DNA from: Streptomyces sp. NL15-2K
Lineage (GTDB): Bacteria > Actinomycetota > Actinomycetes > Streptomycetales > Streptomycetaceae
Reading direction: 5' to 3'
DNA: 64,000 nucleotides
Assembly: GCF_030551255.1 (NCBI RefSeq)
Contig: NZ_CP130630.1
Span: forward strand, 2,089,501-2,153,500
This document shows positions 8,191-17,593 of this stretch, one piece after another (the stretch's first letter is position 1; each line of letters opens with the position of its first letter). The notes beneath the pieces are model-generated. The model saw only the letters and a list, made by a program, of their open reading frames with translations, ran no database searches and was not told the DNA's origin. A program made the translations under genes and the position numbers.

Positions 8191-9325
8191 CCATCCGCTG
8201 GATCTGGTTCGTGCCCTCGACGATCTGCAGGACCTTGGCCTCGCGCATATAGCGCTCGGCCGGGAAGTCCGCGGTGTAGCCGTATCCGCCGAGGATCTGG
8301 ACGGCGTCGGTGGTCACCTTCATCGCCGTGTCGGTGCAGTGCAGCTTGGCCATGGCCGCCTGCTTGGCGAACGGCCGGCCCGCGTCCCGCAGCCGCGCGG
8401 CCGCCAGGTACAACGCCCGGCCGGCCTCGATCTGGGTCGCCATGTCCGCGAGCATGAAACGCAGACCCTGGAAGTCGGCGATCGGCCGCCCGAACTGCTG
8501 CCGCCCGGTCGCGTACCCCACTGCCTCGTCGAGCGCCGCCTGGGCCACGCCGACGGCGCAGGCCGCGATACCGAGCCGCCCGGAGTCGAGCGCGGACAGG
8601 GCGATCGCGAAGCCCTGGCCCTCGTCGCCGATGCGCCGCTCGTCGGGGACCCGCACGCCGTCGAAATGAACCTGCGCGGTCGGCGAGCCCTTCATGCCCA
8701 TCTTCTTCTCCGGCGCCGCGGCGCTCAGGCCCTGAGCGTCGCCGGGCACCAGGAACGCCGTGATGCCGCGCGGACCCTCCTCGCCCGTACGCGCCATGAC
8801 CGTGTAGAAGTCGGCGATGCCGCCGTGCGTGATCCAGGCCTTGGTGCCGGTGATCACCCAGTCGTCACCCTCGCGCACCGCCTTGGTGCGCAAGGAGGCC
8901 GCATCCGAACCCGACGACGGTTCCGAGAGGCAGTACGCGCCGAGCAGACCGCCGCCGAGGATCGCGGGCAGGTGCTCGACCTGCTGCTCCTTGCTGCCGT
9001 AGGTGGCGAGCGCGTAGGAGGCCAGGGTGTGCACGCTGACGCCGAGGCCGACGGTGAGACGAGCCGCGGCGAGCTCCTCGAGGACCTGGAGGTAGACCTC
9101 GTACGGCTGGTCGCCGCCGCCGTACTCGGAGTCGTACGGCAGGCCGAGCAGGCCGGACTCGGAGAGCAGGGTGAAGACCTCGCGCGGGAAGCGCCCGGCG
9201 TCCTCCTCCTCGGCCGCCTTCGGAGCGATCTCACGCTGGGCGATGTCGCGGACGAGCGAGATCAGGTCCCGGGCCTCGTCCGTGGGCAATTGCCGGTCCA
9301 CCGGCTGCGGGGCGCGGTCGGGCAT
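8153..9325 (-). CDS. acdH: Acyl-CoA dehydrogenase
   Basis: A 390-residue acyl-CoA dehydrogenase of standard length. Motifs: AYCLSEPSSGSDAASLRTKA (FAD/substrate loop), WITGTKAWITHGG, GRQQFGRPIADFQ, QILGGYGYTADFPAERYMR, and QIVEGTNQIQRMVIARHL. The Glu of VEGTNQIQR is at the position of the catalytic base in many short-chain enzymes. It oxidises acyl-CoA to 2-enoyl-CoA and passes electrons to ETF. AcdH in S. coelicolor and S. avermitilis acts in branched-chain amino-acid catabolism; synteny supports that identity here. The ATG at 9325 has GGGAGGAG about ten bases upstream; an upstream GTG gives only low-complexity residues. Confidence 0.9.
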   Translation of the reverse strand: MPDRAPQPVDRQLPTDEARDLISLVRDIAQREIAPKAAEEEDAGRFPREVFTLLSESGLLGLPYDSEYGGGDQPYEVYLQVLEELAAARLTVGLGVSVHTLASYALATYGSKEQQVEHLPAILGGGLLGAYCLSEPSSGSDAASLRTKAVREGDDWVITGTKAWITHGGIADFYTVMARTGEEGPRGITAFLVPGDAQGLSAAAPEKKMGMKGSPTAQVHFDGVRVPDERRIGDEGQGFAIALSALDSGRLGIAACAVGVAQAALDEAVGYATGRQQFGRPIADFQGLRFMLADMATQIEAGRALYLAAARLRDAGRPFAKQAAMAKLHCTDTAMKVTTDAVQILGGYGYTADFPAERYMREAKVLQIVEGTNQIQRMVIARHLAGPESR

Positions 9326-9555
9326 GGCGACGCTCTCCTCCCTGTCGGGCAGATCGGCGGGGCGTGCGCCTTGGGTGGGGGCGGTTCCGCCGGGTCTCAC
9401 TGGGTGCCGGCCGATGCTCGCACTCCCGGGTCACGGAAGCTGCTGACCAGCGGCTCTGCGCTGTGAGTATGCCCGATCGGAGGCACACCGTCACCAGTTA
9501 ACGACCGCTTACTTCAAGAAACCTGCCTGCGGAGGATTTCCTCGGCTTCCGAACC

Positions 9556-9596
9556 TGGTCCGAACCATTGACGTACTGGTCTAGTCCTCCTACTGT
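9556..9596 (+). promoter_or_regulatory. Chitinase promoter with 12-bp direct repeats (dre-like)
   Basis: TTGACG (9568-9573), 17-bp spacer, TACTGT (9591-9596). Two 12-bp repeats flank and overlap it: TGGTCCGAACCA (9556-9567) and TGGTCTAGTCCT (9577-9588), 21 bp apart. Streptomyces chitinase promoters carry such repeats, and they match the DasR (GntR-family, glucosamine-phosphate responsive) operator TGGTCTAGACCA. The rest of the 341-bp gap 9326-9666 shows no gene. Confidence 0.85.
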
Positions 9597-9666
9597 TCGG
9601 CGCACCGCTTCATCGCGTTCATGCCAATCAGCGCGCGTTCCCCTCTCCCCCACGAGGAGACACCCG

Positions 9667-10905
<1,239 letters not shown>

Positions 10906-10940
10906 GCGGGTCCACAGGGAACTTGGGGCCCGGGGACCCA

Positions 10941-10966
10941 GGGCGGAGGACCACGAGCCTCCGCCC
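10941..10966. terminator. Hairpin between convergent chitinase and tetR genes
   Basis: GGGCGGAGG (10941-10949) pairs with CCTCCGCCC (10958-10966) around an 8-base loop. There is no T-run, but it lies between two convergent stops and can serve both strands. Confidence 0.65.
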
Positions 10967-10973
10967 CGACCCG

Positions 10974-11633
10974 TCAGGGGTCCCGGCGGGCCGGCCGCGG
11001 GGCCGGGTAGGCGGGGTCCATCTCCTCGATGGAGCGCATGGCGCCGCCGAGCAGCCTCACCAGCAGTTCGCGCATGGTGTCGCGGGAGAGTTCGGGGTGG
11101 TCGATCCAGTCGAGGGCGGCCCCCTCGACGCTGCACACCCAGGCGAGCAGGCCCATGCGGGCCAGCGGGGCGATGTCGCCGCGGCCGTACGCCCCCTCGG
11201 CTATGGTCGCGACGATCGCCTCGCGCACCCCGTCCCGGATGGCGTGCACCTCGGTGTCGAAGCCGACGCCGCCGCTGACGATGGTGCGGTAGGCGGCCTG
11301 GTTGTGCTCGGCGTAGCGCAGGTAGCTGTCGATGGTGCGGTGGACCCGGTCCACCGGTTCCAGTTCGAGGCCGCTCGCCGCGTAGGTGACCAGGTCGGCG
11401 ACGGAGTCCTGGATGATGGCCAGGTAGTAGCCGCGCTTGGACTGGAAGTAGTAGTAGATCAGCCCTTTGGCGACATGCGCCTGCCGGGCGATGTCGTCCA
11501 TGGAAAGTGCGTCGTACGACGTGTCGGCGAACAACTTCCGCCCGATGGCGATGAGTTCGGCACGGCGTGCGACCGAGCGCTCGGTGCCGCGGGCCCGCGG
11601 GCGGGCGGCGTCGCGCTGTTGACTGATATTCAA
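10974..11633 (-). CDS. TetR family transcriptional regulator
   Basis: About 219 residues. The N-terminal DNA-binding domain reads RAELIAIGRKLFADTSYDAL, then MDDIARQAHVAKGLIYYYFQ SKRGYYLAI in the usual TetR layout. The ligand domain is rich in helices and contains HNQAAYRTIVSGG and ERLLVRLLGG-like segments near the end (RELLVRLLGGAMRSIEEMD). I prefer the TTG at 11633 (sequence NISQQRDAARP, AGGG seven bases upstream) over a GTG at 11666 without a ribosome site. Target genes are unknown; the small membrane protein gene just upstream and the chitinase downstream are neighbours, not proven targets. Confidence 0.88.
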   Translation of the reverse strand: MNISQQRDAARPRARGTERSVARRAELIAIGRKLFADTSYDALSMDDIARQAHVAKGLIYYYFQSKRGYYLAIIQDSVADLVTYAASGLELEPVDRVHRTIDSYLRYAEHNQAAYRTIVSGGVGFDTEVHAIRDGVREAIVATIAEGAYGRGDIAPLARMGLLAWVCSVEGAALDWIDHPELSRDTMRELLVRLLGGAMRSIEEMDPAYPAPRPARRDP

Positions 11634-11697
11634 TTTCGACCCTGGTCTCAACGGGCGGCGGGACACCCGCAGTATGGCAGGTCGGGTATGGGACAGG

Positions 11698-11838
11698 TCA
11701 CAGCAGGCCGAGCTGGGTGACGAGCATCGCGATCACCACGACCAGGGTCCAGCCCATGGCGTGCTCGAGGAGCTTCGGGCCGTCTTCCCGGGGGCCGCCG
11801 GTACGAGCGCGGGCGGCGGTGGCTGCTTGTGCGGTCAT
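11698..11838 (-). CDS. Small SCO1431-family membrane protein
   Basis: A 46-residue protein. It starts MTAQAATAARARTGGPREDG, continues PKLLEHAMGW, and ends with a single membrane segment TLVVVIAMLVTQLGLL at the C-terminus. This fits the tiny SCO1431 family conserved in Streptomyces, and the position two genes after the chitinase matches. The charged N-terminal half should be cytoplasmic, with the helix as a tail anchor. Function is unknown. It lies 64 bp upstream of the tetR start on the same strand and may be co-transcribed with it. Confidence 0.8.
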   Translation of the reverse strand: MTAQAATAARARTGGPREDGPKLLEHAMGWTLVVVIAMLVTQLGLL

Positions 11839-11975
11839 GGCGTCTCACTGGTGTCGGACGTGCGGCGGACTCCCCCTGCGGTTCTGCCCACCTTGCCACC
11901 GTCGGCGGCTACGGCGGCGGAGACGTTGGTCACAGACGACGGCCCCCGGCGTGCCGGGGGCCGTCGCGGTACGGC

Positions 11976-13349
11976 TCAGCGCACGCCCACCGCCGCGAGT
12001 GCCTTGCGCTGGGGCGCGGTCGGGCGGTCCGGGAAGTACAGGTAGCAGACGCCGCCGGTGCCGGAGACGACCTTGCCGTCGGCGTTGTACCGCTTGGTCC
12101 TGAGCCAGATGTTCTCCCATTCGCGCCTCTTGTAGACGCGCCGCACGGCCTCGTTGCTCGGCGACGCCGGGTCGCCCGCGATCACGTCGCCTGCCGCGGT
12201 GAAGCCGATGACGGTCATCAGGTGCCCGGCGGTGCCGTACCCCGCCCCCGTGAGCTCCTCCTTGAGGAAGGACTGGGACGTCATGGCCGGGATGCCCGCC
12301 GCGATCAGCGTTTCGAGATCCGTGAGGGAACCGAGCCGGGTGACCACGCCCTGGAGACCCTTGAAGGTGGCCGCGTAGGCCGCGTTGAACGGCCAGTTGC
12401 CGCAGCCCGCGTACTGGTGGTCGTAGGTGAACCGGGCCGCGTGGCACACCTGCGGGTCGGCGTACGACGGGTCGACCCAGGCCAGCTGCTCGCGGGTGAG
12501 CCGGCCGCCCCAGTACTCGATGATCATCTGCGAGGAGGTGGGGCTGCACCAGGCCTCGCCGCCGTTGTCGTACTCCGGGTACCGGCCGACGTGGATCTCC
12601 TGCGAGTAGCGCGGGACGATCAGCTCCTGGGCGAGACCGGGGGCGGAGGCCGGGACGGTGAAGCGGTCGGGGATGGCGGAGCCCATCGCGCCGAGCCGCC
12701 AGACCGTGGGCGTGCTCTTCGTACCAGGCCTGCGGTAAAGGGTGAGCCGGAGGCGGTACGAGGCCAGGCGCAGGCCCGTGGCCGGGTCGTCGACGGCCAG
12801 GGTGTCCGTCCAGACGCTGCTCTTGCCGTCGCTCTGGTCGTCGACCGAGGTGCGCTTGATGTCCTGGTCACCGGCCGCCCAGCGGCCCATCACGTACCAA
12901 GGGGTGGCCGTGCCGTCGGAGTAGGTGCCCTTGAGCTCGACCTGGAGCCAGGTGCCGGCCGGGGTGTGCGCGTTCCAGGAGGCGATCGCCTCCGTGGCGG
13001 GGACGGCGAGTCGGTGGACGGGGGACGTCCAGGTCGCGTACTCCCAGGCGGCGGTCTTGCCGGTGTGCGGGTCGGTGTAGTCGGTGGTGCCCGCGGGGGC
13101 ACCGATCACGACGCCCGGGCGGGTGCCCGCGACGGCCCGGGCGCCCTTCGCGGTGCCGCCGCGCCAGTCGGTGTACGTGGTCCAGAAGCGGTTGTCCACG
13201 GGGCGGGCCGGGGCCTGCGCGGGGTCCCCGGCGTCGGTCGCGGCGCCGCTCGCGCCGTCGGCGACCGCCGGGCCCGCGCCGCCCGCCACCGCGGCGGCGA
13301 CCGCGGCGGCCAGGACGCTTCTGCGGGACGGCTGTTCGGCTCTGCTCAT
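11976..13349 (-). CDS. Exported C39-like peptidase domain protein
   Basis: A 457-residue protein with a twin-arginine signal: RRSVLAAAVAAAVAGGAGPA after SRAEQPS. The middle is a beta-rich region of unknown type (STWNAH-like and KGTYSDGTATPWYVMGRW segments). The C-terminal half is a papain-like C39_2 fold with a candidate triad: Cys in GGEAWCSPTSSQMIIEYWG, His in GYGTAGHLMTVIGFT and Asp in VIAGDPASPSN. C39-like domains act as cysteine peptidases or peptidoglycan/transglutaminase-like enzymes, so the substrate is open. ATG 13349 places the twin arginines about ten residues in. It is divergent from the kinase gene. Confidence 0.82.
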   Translation of the reverse strand: MSRAEQPSRRSVLAAAVAAAVAGGAGPAVADGASGAATDAGDPAQAPARPVDNRFWTTYTDWRGGTAKGARAVAGTRPGVVIGAPAGTTDYTDPHTGKTAAWEYATWTSPVHRLAVPATEAIASWNAHTPAGTWLQVELKGTYSDGTATPWYVMGRWAAGDQDIKRTSVDDQSDGKSSVWTDTLAVDDPATGLRLASYRLRLTLYRRPGTKSTPTVWRLGAMGSAIPDRFTVPASAPGLAQELIVPRYSQEIHVGRYPEYDNGGEAWCSPTSSQMIIEYWGGRLTREQLAWVDPSYADPQVCHAARFTYDHQYAGCGNWPFNAAYAATFKGLQGVVTRLGSLTDLETLIAAGIPAMTSQSFLKEELTGAGYGTAGHLMTVIGFTAAGDVIAGDPASPSNEAVRRVYKRREWENIWLRTKRYNADGKVVSGTGGVCYLYFPDRPTAPQRKALAAVGVR

Positions 13350-13515
13350 GGGCTCAGTGACCCCCAAGGTGTCCGAGTCGGGGCGGGTCCAACGCACGGC
13401 TGTGGGCCAACTATGGAGCAGCCCGCATGCTCCTGCCAGCACCTCGACCCGTGGCGCGCCCGGCAATATTGGTCTCGGCCACTGGCATGACCTGGGTGCG
13501 AGGGGCCCCTCTACC

Positions 13516-13521
13516 TAGAAT
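13516..13521 (+). promoter_or_regulatory. -10 box positioned for a leaderless kinase transcript
   Basis: TAGAAT lies six bases before the GTA codon at 13528, where the kinase reading frame should begin. Transcription would start at or next to that codon. The -35 region is weak. This TAG also closes the kinase frame upstream, so coding cannot extend further. Confidence 0.55.
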
Positions 13522-13527
13522 GTCCGG

Positions 13528-14178
13528 GTAGAACGTCCCCCTTCCCCAGGAACAGTCATCCAAGAGCTCGCGTCCCGGATCCGCCGTCTGCCCCCGTCCT
13601 GCGGCCCGGTCCGCCTGGTCGGTGTCGACGGGCACGCCGGGTCCGGCAAGTCCACGTTCGCCGGGCAGCTGGCCAGGGCGCTGGGCGGCGCGCCCGTGCT
13701 CCGCCTCGACGACATCGCCAGTCACGACGAGCTGTTCGGCTGGACCGGACGGCTGCTGGAGCAGGTGATCGAGCCGCTCCGCCGGGGCGAGACCGCGCAC
13801 TACACGCCGTACGACTGGCGCAGCCGCCGCTTCGGAGCGCCGCGCGCACTGCCGCCGGCCGCGGTGGTCCTTCTGGAGGGAGTCGGCGCGGGCCGCCGCG
13901 CGCTGCGCCCCTGTCTGGCGCACCTGCTGTGGATGGAGCTGCCGGACGAGGAGTCCTGGTCTCGCGGGCGCTCCCGGGACGGGGAGGAACAGCGGGAGTT
14001 CTGGGCCGGGTGGGTCAGGGCGGAACGACGGCACTTCGCCGAAGACCCTTCGCGGCCCTTCGCCGACCTATTGGTACGTCAGTGCGAGAAGGGATATGAG
14101 GTCACTCCCGGGCCTGCCGGGACCGTTGGACCGGACCAGACCATCACGCACGGTGACGGACCATCCGCAGTGTGCTGA
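13528..14178 (+). CDS. Uridine kinase-like P-loop protein; no standard start codon
   Basis: About 216 residues. The frame contains an intact Walker A (VGVDGHAGSGKST), VLRLDDIASHDELF, TAHYTPYDW, and VVLLEGVGAGRRALRP, the layout of uridine kinase-like ATPases. Length and motif order match conserved Streptomyces proteins. Between the in-frame TAG at 13516 and the P-loop there is no ATG, GTG or TTG. The codon at the expected leaderless start (13528) is GTA, followed by the plausible N-terminus ERPPSPGTVIQELASR. The first standard start, GTG 13696, lies after the P-loop and would give a non-functional protein. Either a rare codon is used or the start was mutated. Confidence 0.72.
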   Translation, partial: VERPPSPGTVIQELASRIRRLPPSCGPVRLVGVDGHAGSGKSTFAGQLARALGGAPVLRLDDIASHDELFGWTGRLLEQVIEPLRRGETAHYTPYDWRSRRFGAPRALPPAAVVLLEGVGAGRRALRPCLAHLLWMELPDEESWSRGRSRDGEEQREFWAGWVRAERRHFAEDPSRPFADLLVRQCEKGYEVTPGPAGTVGPDQTITHGDGPSAVC

Positions 14179-14227
14179 ACTCGTGAAGAGCCTTGCGGGA
14201 CAACTTCTCGGAGTGCTTCAACTCGGC

Positions 14228-14257
14228 TTGACCGACGGGCCGTACAGGACTTACGTT
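14228..14257 (+). promoter_or_regulatory. Promoter of the short 14264-14329 transcript
   Basis: TTGACC (14228-14233), 18-bp spacer, TACGTT (14252-14257). This is a good match to a principal-sigma promoter. It lies beyond the kinase stop, and a strong hairpin follows within 75 bp. Confidence 0.6.
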
Positions 14258-14263
14258 CTCAAT

Positions 14264-14329
14264 GTGCGGCCATTCGAGCCGCCTGTAGACGCGAAGCCCC
14301 CGGTTGTTCCCCCGTGATCGGGGGCTTCG
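14264..14329 (+). ncRNA. Candidate short RNA or leader with proline-rich peptide and terminator
   Basis: The predicted start of transcription is near 14264. A small hairpin (GCGGC 14266-14270 with GCCGC 14278-14282) and then a strong one (CGAAGCCCCCG 14292-14302 with CGGGGGCTTCG 14319-14329) follow, the latter trailed by TTCTGCCC. A leaderless GTG at 14264 would encode a 17-residue peptide MRPFEPPVDAKPPVVPP, seven of them proline, with its TGA (14315-14317) inside the terminator loop. It may be a stand-alone small RNA, an attenuator for the ATPase gene, or simply the kinase terminator. Outside this element the gap 14179-14620 shows no gene. Confidence 0.5.
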
Positions 14330-14620
14330 TTCTGCCCTCTTCCCTGTTTTCGTCGCTCATTTCGAGCGCCCCGTGACACTGTTCAGTCACCCTCGGTCAC
14401 CGCGCGGACTCCGCCCGAATGCTCCCACCTCGCCAAACGTCCTGTGCGCCACCCTTCGGTGGGCGACACCCGCGCAGGTACGATGCCCTCGGTGCGACCT
14501 ACGGACGGCTGCTCTGCGCACCGTTGCAACTCCGGTCCGCCGCACAGCGCTTGGACCAGGCGGCCGACGGGCACCGGCCCGCCGGCGAACCAAACGGGGG
14601 CACGGTTTGTGGGGGACGTG

Positions 14621-16480
14621 ATGGACTTCGGCACGCAGGGCCCCGAGGCCCCGGCCGACCTCGCCTGGCTGCGAGGTGTGGACGCCTACACGATGGGCGC
14701 CTATCCCCAGGCGGAGGAGGAGTTCCGCACCGCGGTGCGGATCGATCCCGGAATGGCCGACGGCTGGCTCGGACTGCACGCGCTGCGCGTCGACACGACG
14801 ACCGCGCTGCTCAGGATGTTCCGGCACCGGGAGCGCTTCGGCGAACAGCGCACCCGACATCGGCGCACCCTGAACTCCTGGTACTGGCTGGGCTGGTGGG
14901 TGCAACCGGTGCTGGAGAGCCCGCGCGACCTGCTCCTCGCGCACGCCTCGCACTGGCTGGACGGCCGGCACGTCCCGGAACTCGACCGGGCCCTCGCGGG
15001 CCTGCCCCCCGTGGACGCCGACCCCCAGGTCCGTTTCCTGCACGCCTGCCGCGCCTATCTCGTCAAGGACTGGGAACAGTTGGTCCGGCACACCGACCCG
15101 CTGCTCGACGACCCCATGCTGGGCATCGAGGCGGGTCTGTTCGGCGGCATGGCGCGGGTCCGGCTGGAGATGTACGGGCAGGCCGAGCCCCTGCTGTCGG
15201 CGGCCCTGATGCGCTGCCGCAGCGAGCAGCCGCAGCGCAAGGAGCTGCGGTACTGGCTGGCGCGGGCCCACGAGGGGACGGGACGCAGTGCCGCGGCGTT
15301 GCCGTTGTACCGCGCCGTGCACCGGGTCGACCCCGCCTTCATGGACACCTCGGCCCGGCTCGCCGCGATCGCCGAGGGCGACGGGTACGACGACTCGACC
15401 GACCTGGCGGCGATCGCGCTCGCCGGGGCGGGGCAGGACGCCGTGGACGGCCCCGACGGGCTCGACCCGCTCTTCGGCACCGAAGGACGCGACCTGAAGC
15501 TCTCGGAACCCGAGCCGCCCACCGGTTCTCTGCCGTCGGCGACCGACCCTGCGGTACGCGAGAAGAGCGTCCCCACGCAGTCGCTGCCCGCCGGCCCCAC
15601 CGATCCCGCGCTGCTCGAGGAGGCACTCGCCGAGCTCGAGCGCATGGTGGGCCTCGAGCCGGTGAAACGCCAGGTCAAGGCGTTGTCCGCGCAGTTGAAC
15701 ATGGCCCGGCTGCGGGCCGGGCAGGGCCTGCCGGTCCAGCCGCCCAAGCGGCACTTCGTCTTCTCCGGCCCCTCCGGCACCGGCAAGACCACGGTGGCCC
15801 GCATCCTGGGCCGCGTCTTCTACGCCCTCGGGCTGCTCGGCGGCGACCACCTCGTCGAGGCCCAGCGGGCCGACCTGGTCGGTGAGTACCTCGGCCAGAC
15901 GGCCGTGAAGGCCAACGAACTGATCGACTCCGCGCTCGGTGGCGTGTTGTTCGTCGACGAGGCCTATTCGCTGTCCAACTCCGGTTACGGCAAGGGCGAC
16001 GCGTACGGCGACGAGGCGCTCCAGGTGCTGCTGAAGCGGGCGGAGGACAACCGCGACCACCTCGTGGTGATCCTGGCCGGCTATCCGGAGGGCATGGATC
16101 GGCTGCTCGCCGCGAACCCCGGTCTGTCGTCCCGCTTCACGACCCGGGTCGACTTTCCGTCCTATCGTCCGCTCGAACTCACCTCGATCGGTGAGGTGCT
16201 GGCCGCGGAGAACGGGGACGTGTGGGACGAGGAGGCGCTGGACGAGCTGCGGTCGATCGCGGGGCATGTGGTCGACCAGGGGTGGATCGACGAGCTGGGG
16301 AACGGGCGGTTCCTGCGGACGCTGTACGAGAAGAGCTGTGCGTATCGGGATCTGCGGTTGTCGACCTATCCGGGGATGCTGACTCGGGACGACTTGTCGA
16401 CTCTGCGGTTGCCGGACTTGATGCAGGCGTATGGGGAGGTGCTGTCGGGGAGGGGGCCGCAGGATCCGTCGGCCATGTGA
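14621..16480 (+). CDS. AAA ATPase of the CbbX/EccA type with TPR-like N-terminus
   Basis: A 619-residue protein. The N-terminal 330 residues are helical and TPR-like (AYTMGAYPQAEEEFRTAVRI, then LARAHEGTGRSAAALPLYRA). A proline-rich linker is followed by a CbbX/SpoVK AAA domain: MVGLEPVKRQV, Walker A FVFSGPSGTGKTT, Walker B GVLFVDEAYSL, sensor LVVILAGYPEGMDR, and SRFTTRVDFPSY (arginine finger region). This two-part layout and length match EccA-type ATPases of type VII secretion and related stand-alone Streptomyces proteins. No other ESX genes are nearby, so a role in secretion is not shown. ATG 14621 follows GGGGGACG; GTG 14609 is an alternative. Confidence 0.88.
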   Translation: MDFGTQGPEAPADLAWLRGVDAYTMGAYPQAEEEFRTAVRIDPGMADGWLGLHALRVDTTTALLRMFRHRERFGEQRTRHRRTLNSWYWLGWWVQPVLESPRDLLLAHASHWLDGRHVPELDRALAGLPPVDADPQVRFLHACRAYLVKDWEQLVRHTDPLLDDPMLGIEAGLFGGMARVRLEMYGQAEPLLSAALMRCRSEQPQRKELRYWLARAHEGTGRSAAALPLYRAVHRVDPAFMDTSARLAAIAEGDGYDDSTDLAAIALAGAGQDAVDGPDGLDPLFGTEGRDLKLSEPEPPTGSLPSATDPAVREKSVPTQSLPAGPTDPALLEEALAELERMVGLEPVKRQVKALSAQLNMARLRAGQGLPVQPPKRHFVFSGPSGTGKTTVARILGRVFYALGLLGGDHLVEAQRADLVGEYLGQTAVKANELIDSALGGVLFVDEAYSLSNSGYGKGDAYGDEALQVLLKRAEDNRDHLVVILAGYPEGMDRLLAANPGLSSRFTTRVDFPSYRPLELTSIGEVLAAENGDVWDEEALDELRSIAGHVVDQGWIDELGNGRFLRTLYEKSCAYRDLRLSTYPGMLTRDDLSTLRLPDLMQAYGEVLSGRGPQDPSAM

Positions 16481-16492
16481 CGGATCCTGCGG
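16457..16492 (+). terminator. Terminator embedding the ATPase stop codon
   Basis: CCGCAGGATCCGTC (16457-16470) pairs perfectly with GACGGATCCTGCGG (16479-16492) around an 8-base loop that holds the start of the TGA stop. The left arm is coding. No T-run follows; a convergent gene ends at 16508. Confidence 0.75.
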
Positions 16493-16507
16493 TCCTCCAC
16501 CTCAGGG

Positions 16508-17593
16508 TCAGCTTGCCAGGGCCTCCTCCGGCTCCCCGCTGGCCCTCGGCTCCGTCACCCGGATCTCCGGCAGTTCCCGGTGTGCCGGGTCCCGTACCTC
16601 GCCGACCAGCAGCTCCAGTACGTCCTCCAGCGCGACCAGGCCCAGCACCTTGCCGGACGCGTCGGCCACCTGGGCCAGATGCGTGGCGGCCCGGCGCATC
16701 ACCGTCAGGGCGTCGTCCAGCGGCAGTTCCGGCCTGAGCGTCGTCATCGGCCGCCAGATCTGCTGCGGTACCGCCCGCTGCGAGTCCTCCAGGTCCAGTA
16801 CGTCCTTCACGTGCAGGTAGCCCATGAAGGCGCCGTTCTCCGCCGCCACCGGGAAACGGGAGTACCCCGTGCGGGCGGTGAGCTCGACGATCTGGCCGGG
16901 GGTGACCGAGGGGCTGACCGTGACCAGCGACTCGCGCCCCAGGAGCACGTCCGTCACCGGGCGGGAACCCAGCTCCAGCGCGTCCCCCAGGCGTTCCTGC
17001 TCCTCGGGGTCGAGGAGACCGGCCTGGCCGGAGTCCTCCACGAGCCGGTTGAGCTGCTCGCTGGTGAAGACCGCCTCGACCGCGTCCTTGGGCTCGACCC
17101 GGAAGAGCCGCAGGATGCCCCGGGCGCACGCGCCGAGGGCGACGGTGATCGGCCTGCAGAGGCGGGCGAAGGCGACCAGCCCCGGGCTGAGCCACAGCGC
17201 GACCTTCTCCGGGGCCGCCATCGCGAGGTTCTTCGGGAGCATCTCGCCGACGACGAGATGGAAGAAGACGACCGCCGCGAGCGCGATGACGTAGCCGAGC
17301 GGGTGGATCATGCCGTGCGGCAGGTGGATCCACTCGAAGACCGGCTCCAGCAGCCGCGCGACCGTCGGCTCGGCGACCGCGCCCAGGGTCAGCGAGCAGA
17401 CGGTGATGCCGAACTGGGCGGCCGCCATCATCTGCGGCAGCCGTTCCAGACCGTACAGGACCTGCCGGGCCCGGGCGGTGCCGAGCGGTTCGATCTGGCT
17501 GCGGCGTACCGAGACGAGTGCGAACTCGGCGCCGACGAAGAAACCGTTGGCGAGCACGAGCAGCGCGGCGAACAGCAGTTGGAGCACGCTCAT
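16508..17593 (-). CDS. CNNM/CorC-type membrane protein with CBS pair
   Basis: A 361-residue protein of the HlyC/CorC (CNNM, DUF21) family. The DUF21 membrane region starts LLFAALLVLANGFFVGAEFA, followed by AQFGITVCSLTLGAVAEPTV and HLVVGEMLPKNLAMAAPEKV. A CBS pair comes next (VTDVLLGRESLVTVS, then GYSRFPVAAENGAFMGYLHV, VALEDVLELLVGEV). The CorC/HlyC transporter-associated domain at the end is missing or very short, unlike its neighbour. CNNM proteins export or sense Mg2+ and other divalent ions. The start ATG overlaps the stop of the upstream paralogue by four bases (ATGA), so the two are translationally coupled. Confidence 0.88.
   Translation of the reverse strand: MSVLQLLFAALLVLANGFFVGAEFALVSVRRSQIEPLGTARARQVLYGLERLPQMMAAAQFGITVCSLTLGAVAEPTVARLLEPVFEWIHLPHGMIHPLGYVIALAAVVFFHLVVGEMLPKNLAMAAPEKVALWLSPGLVAFARLCRPITVALGACARGILRLFRVEPKDAVEAVFTSEQLNRLVEDSGQAGLLDPEEQERLGDALELGSRPVTDVLLGRESLVTVSPSVTPGQIVELTARTGYSRFPVAAENGAFMGYLHVKDVLDLEDSQRAVPQQIWRPMTTLRPELPLDDALTVMRRAATHLAQVADASGKVLGLVALEDVLELLVGEVRDPAHRELPEIRVTEPRASGEPEEALAS

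Noticed and set aside
8009..9466. Long plus-strand frame opposite the acyl-CoA dehydrogenase
   Set aside because: It is the mirror of a well-conserved gene; its product is low-complexity Arg/Gly/Asp-rich text with no motif.
14096..14317. 73-codon frame running into the terminator
   Set aside because: Most of it overlaps the kinase gene in another frame; only the last 17 codons, after the internal promoter, deserve note as a possible leader peptide.
14621..16480. A type VII secretion locus
   Set aside because: Only an EccA-like ATPase is present; no EccB-E or WXG100 genes are near.
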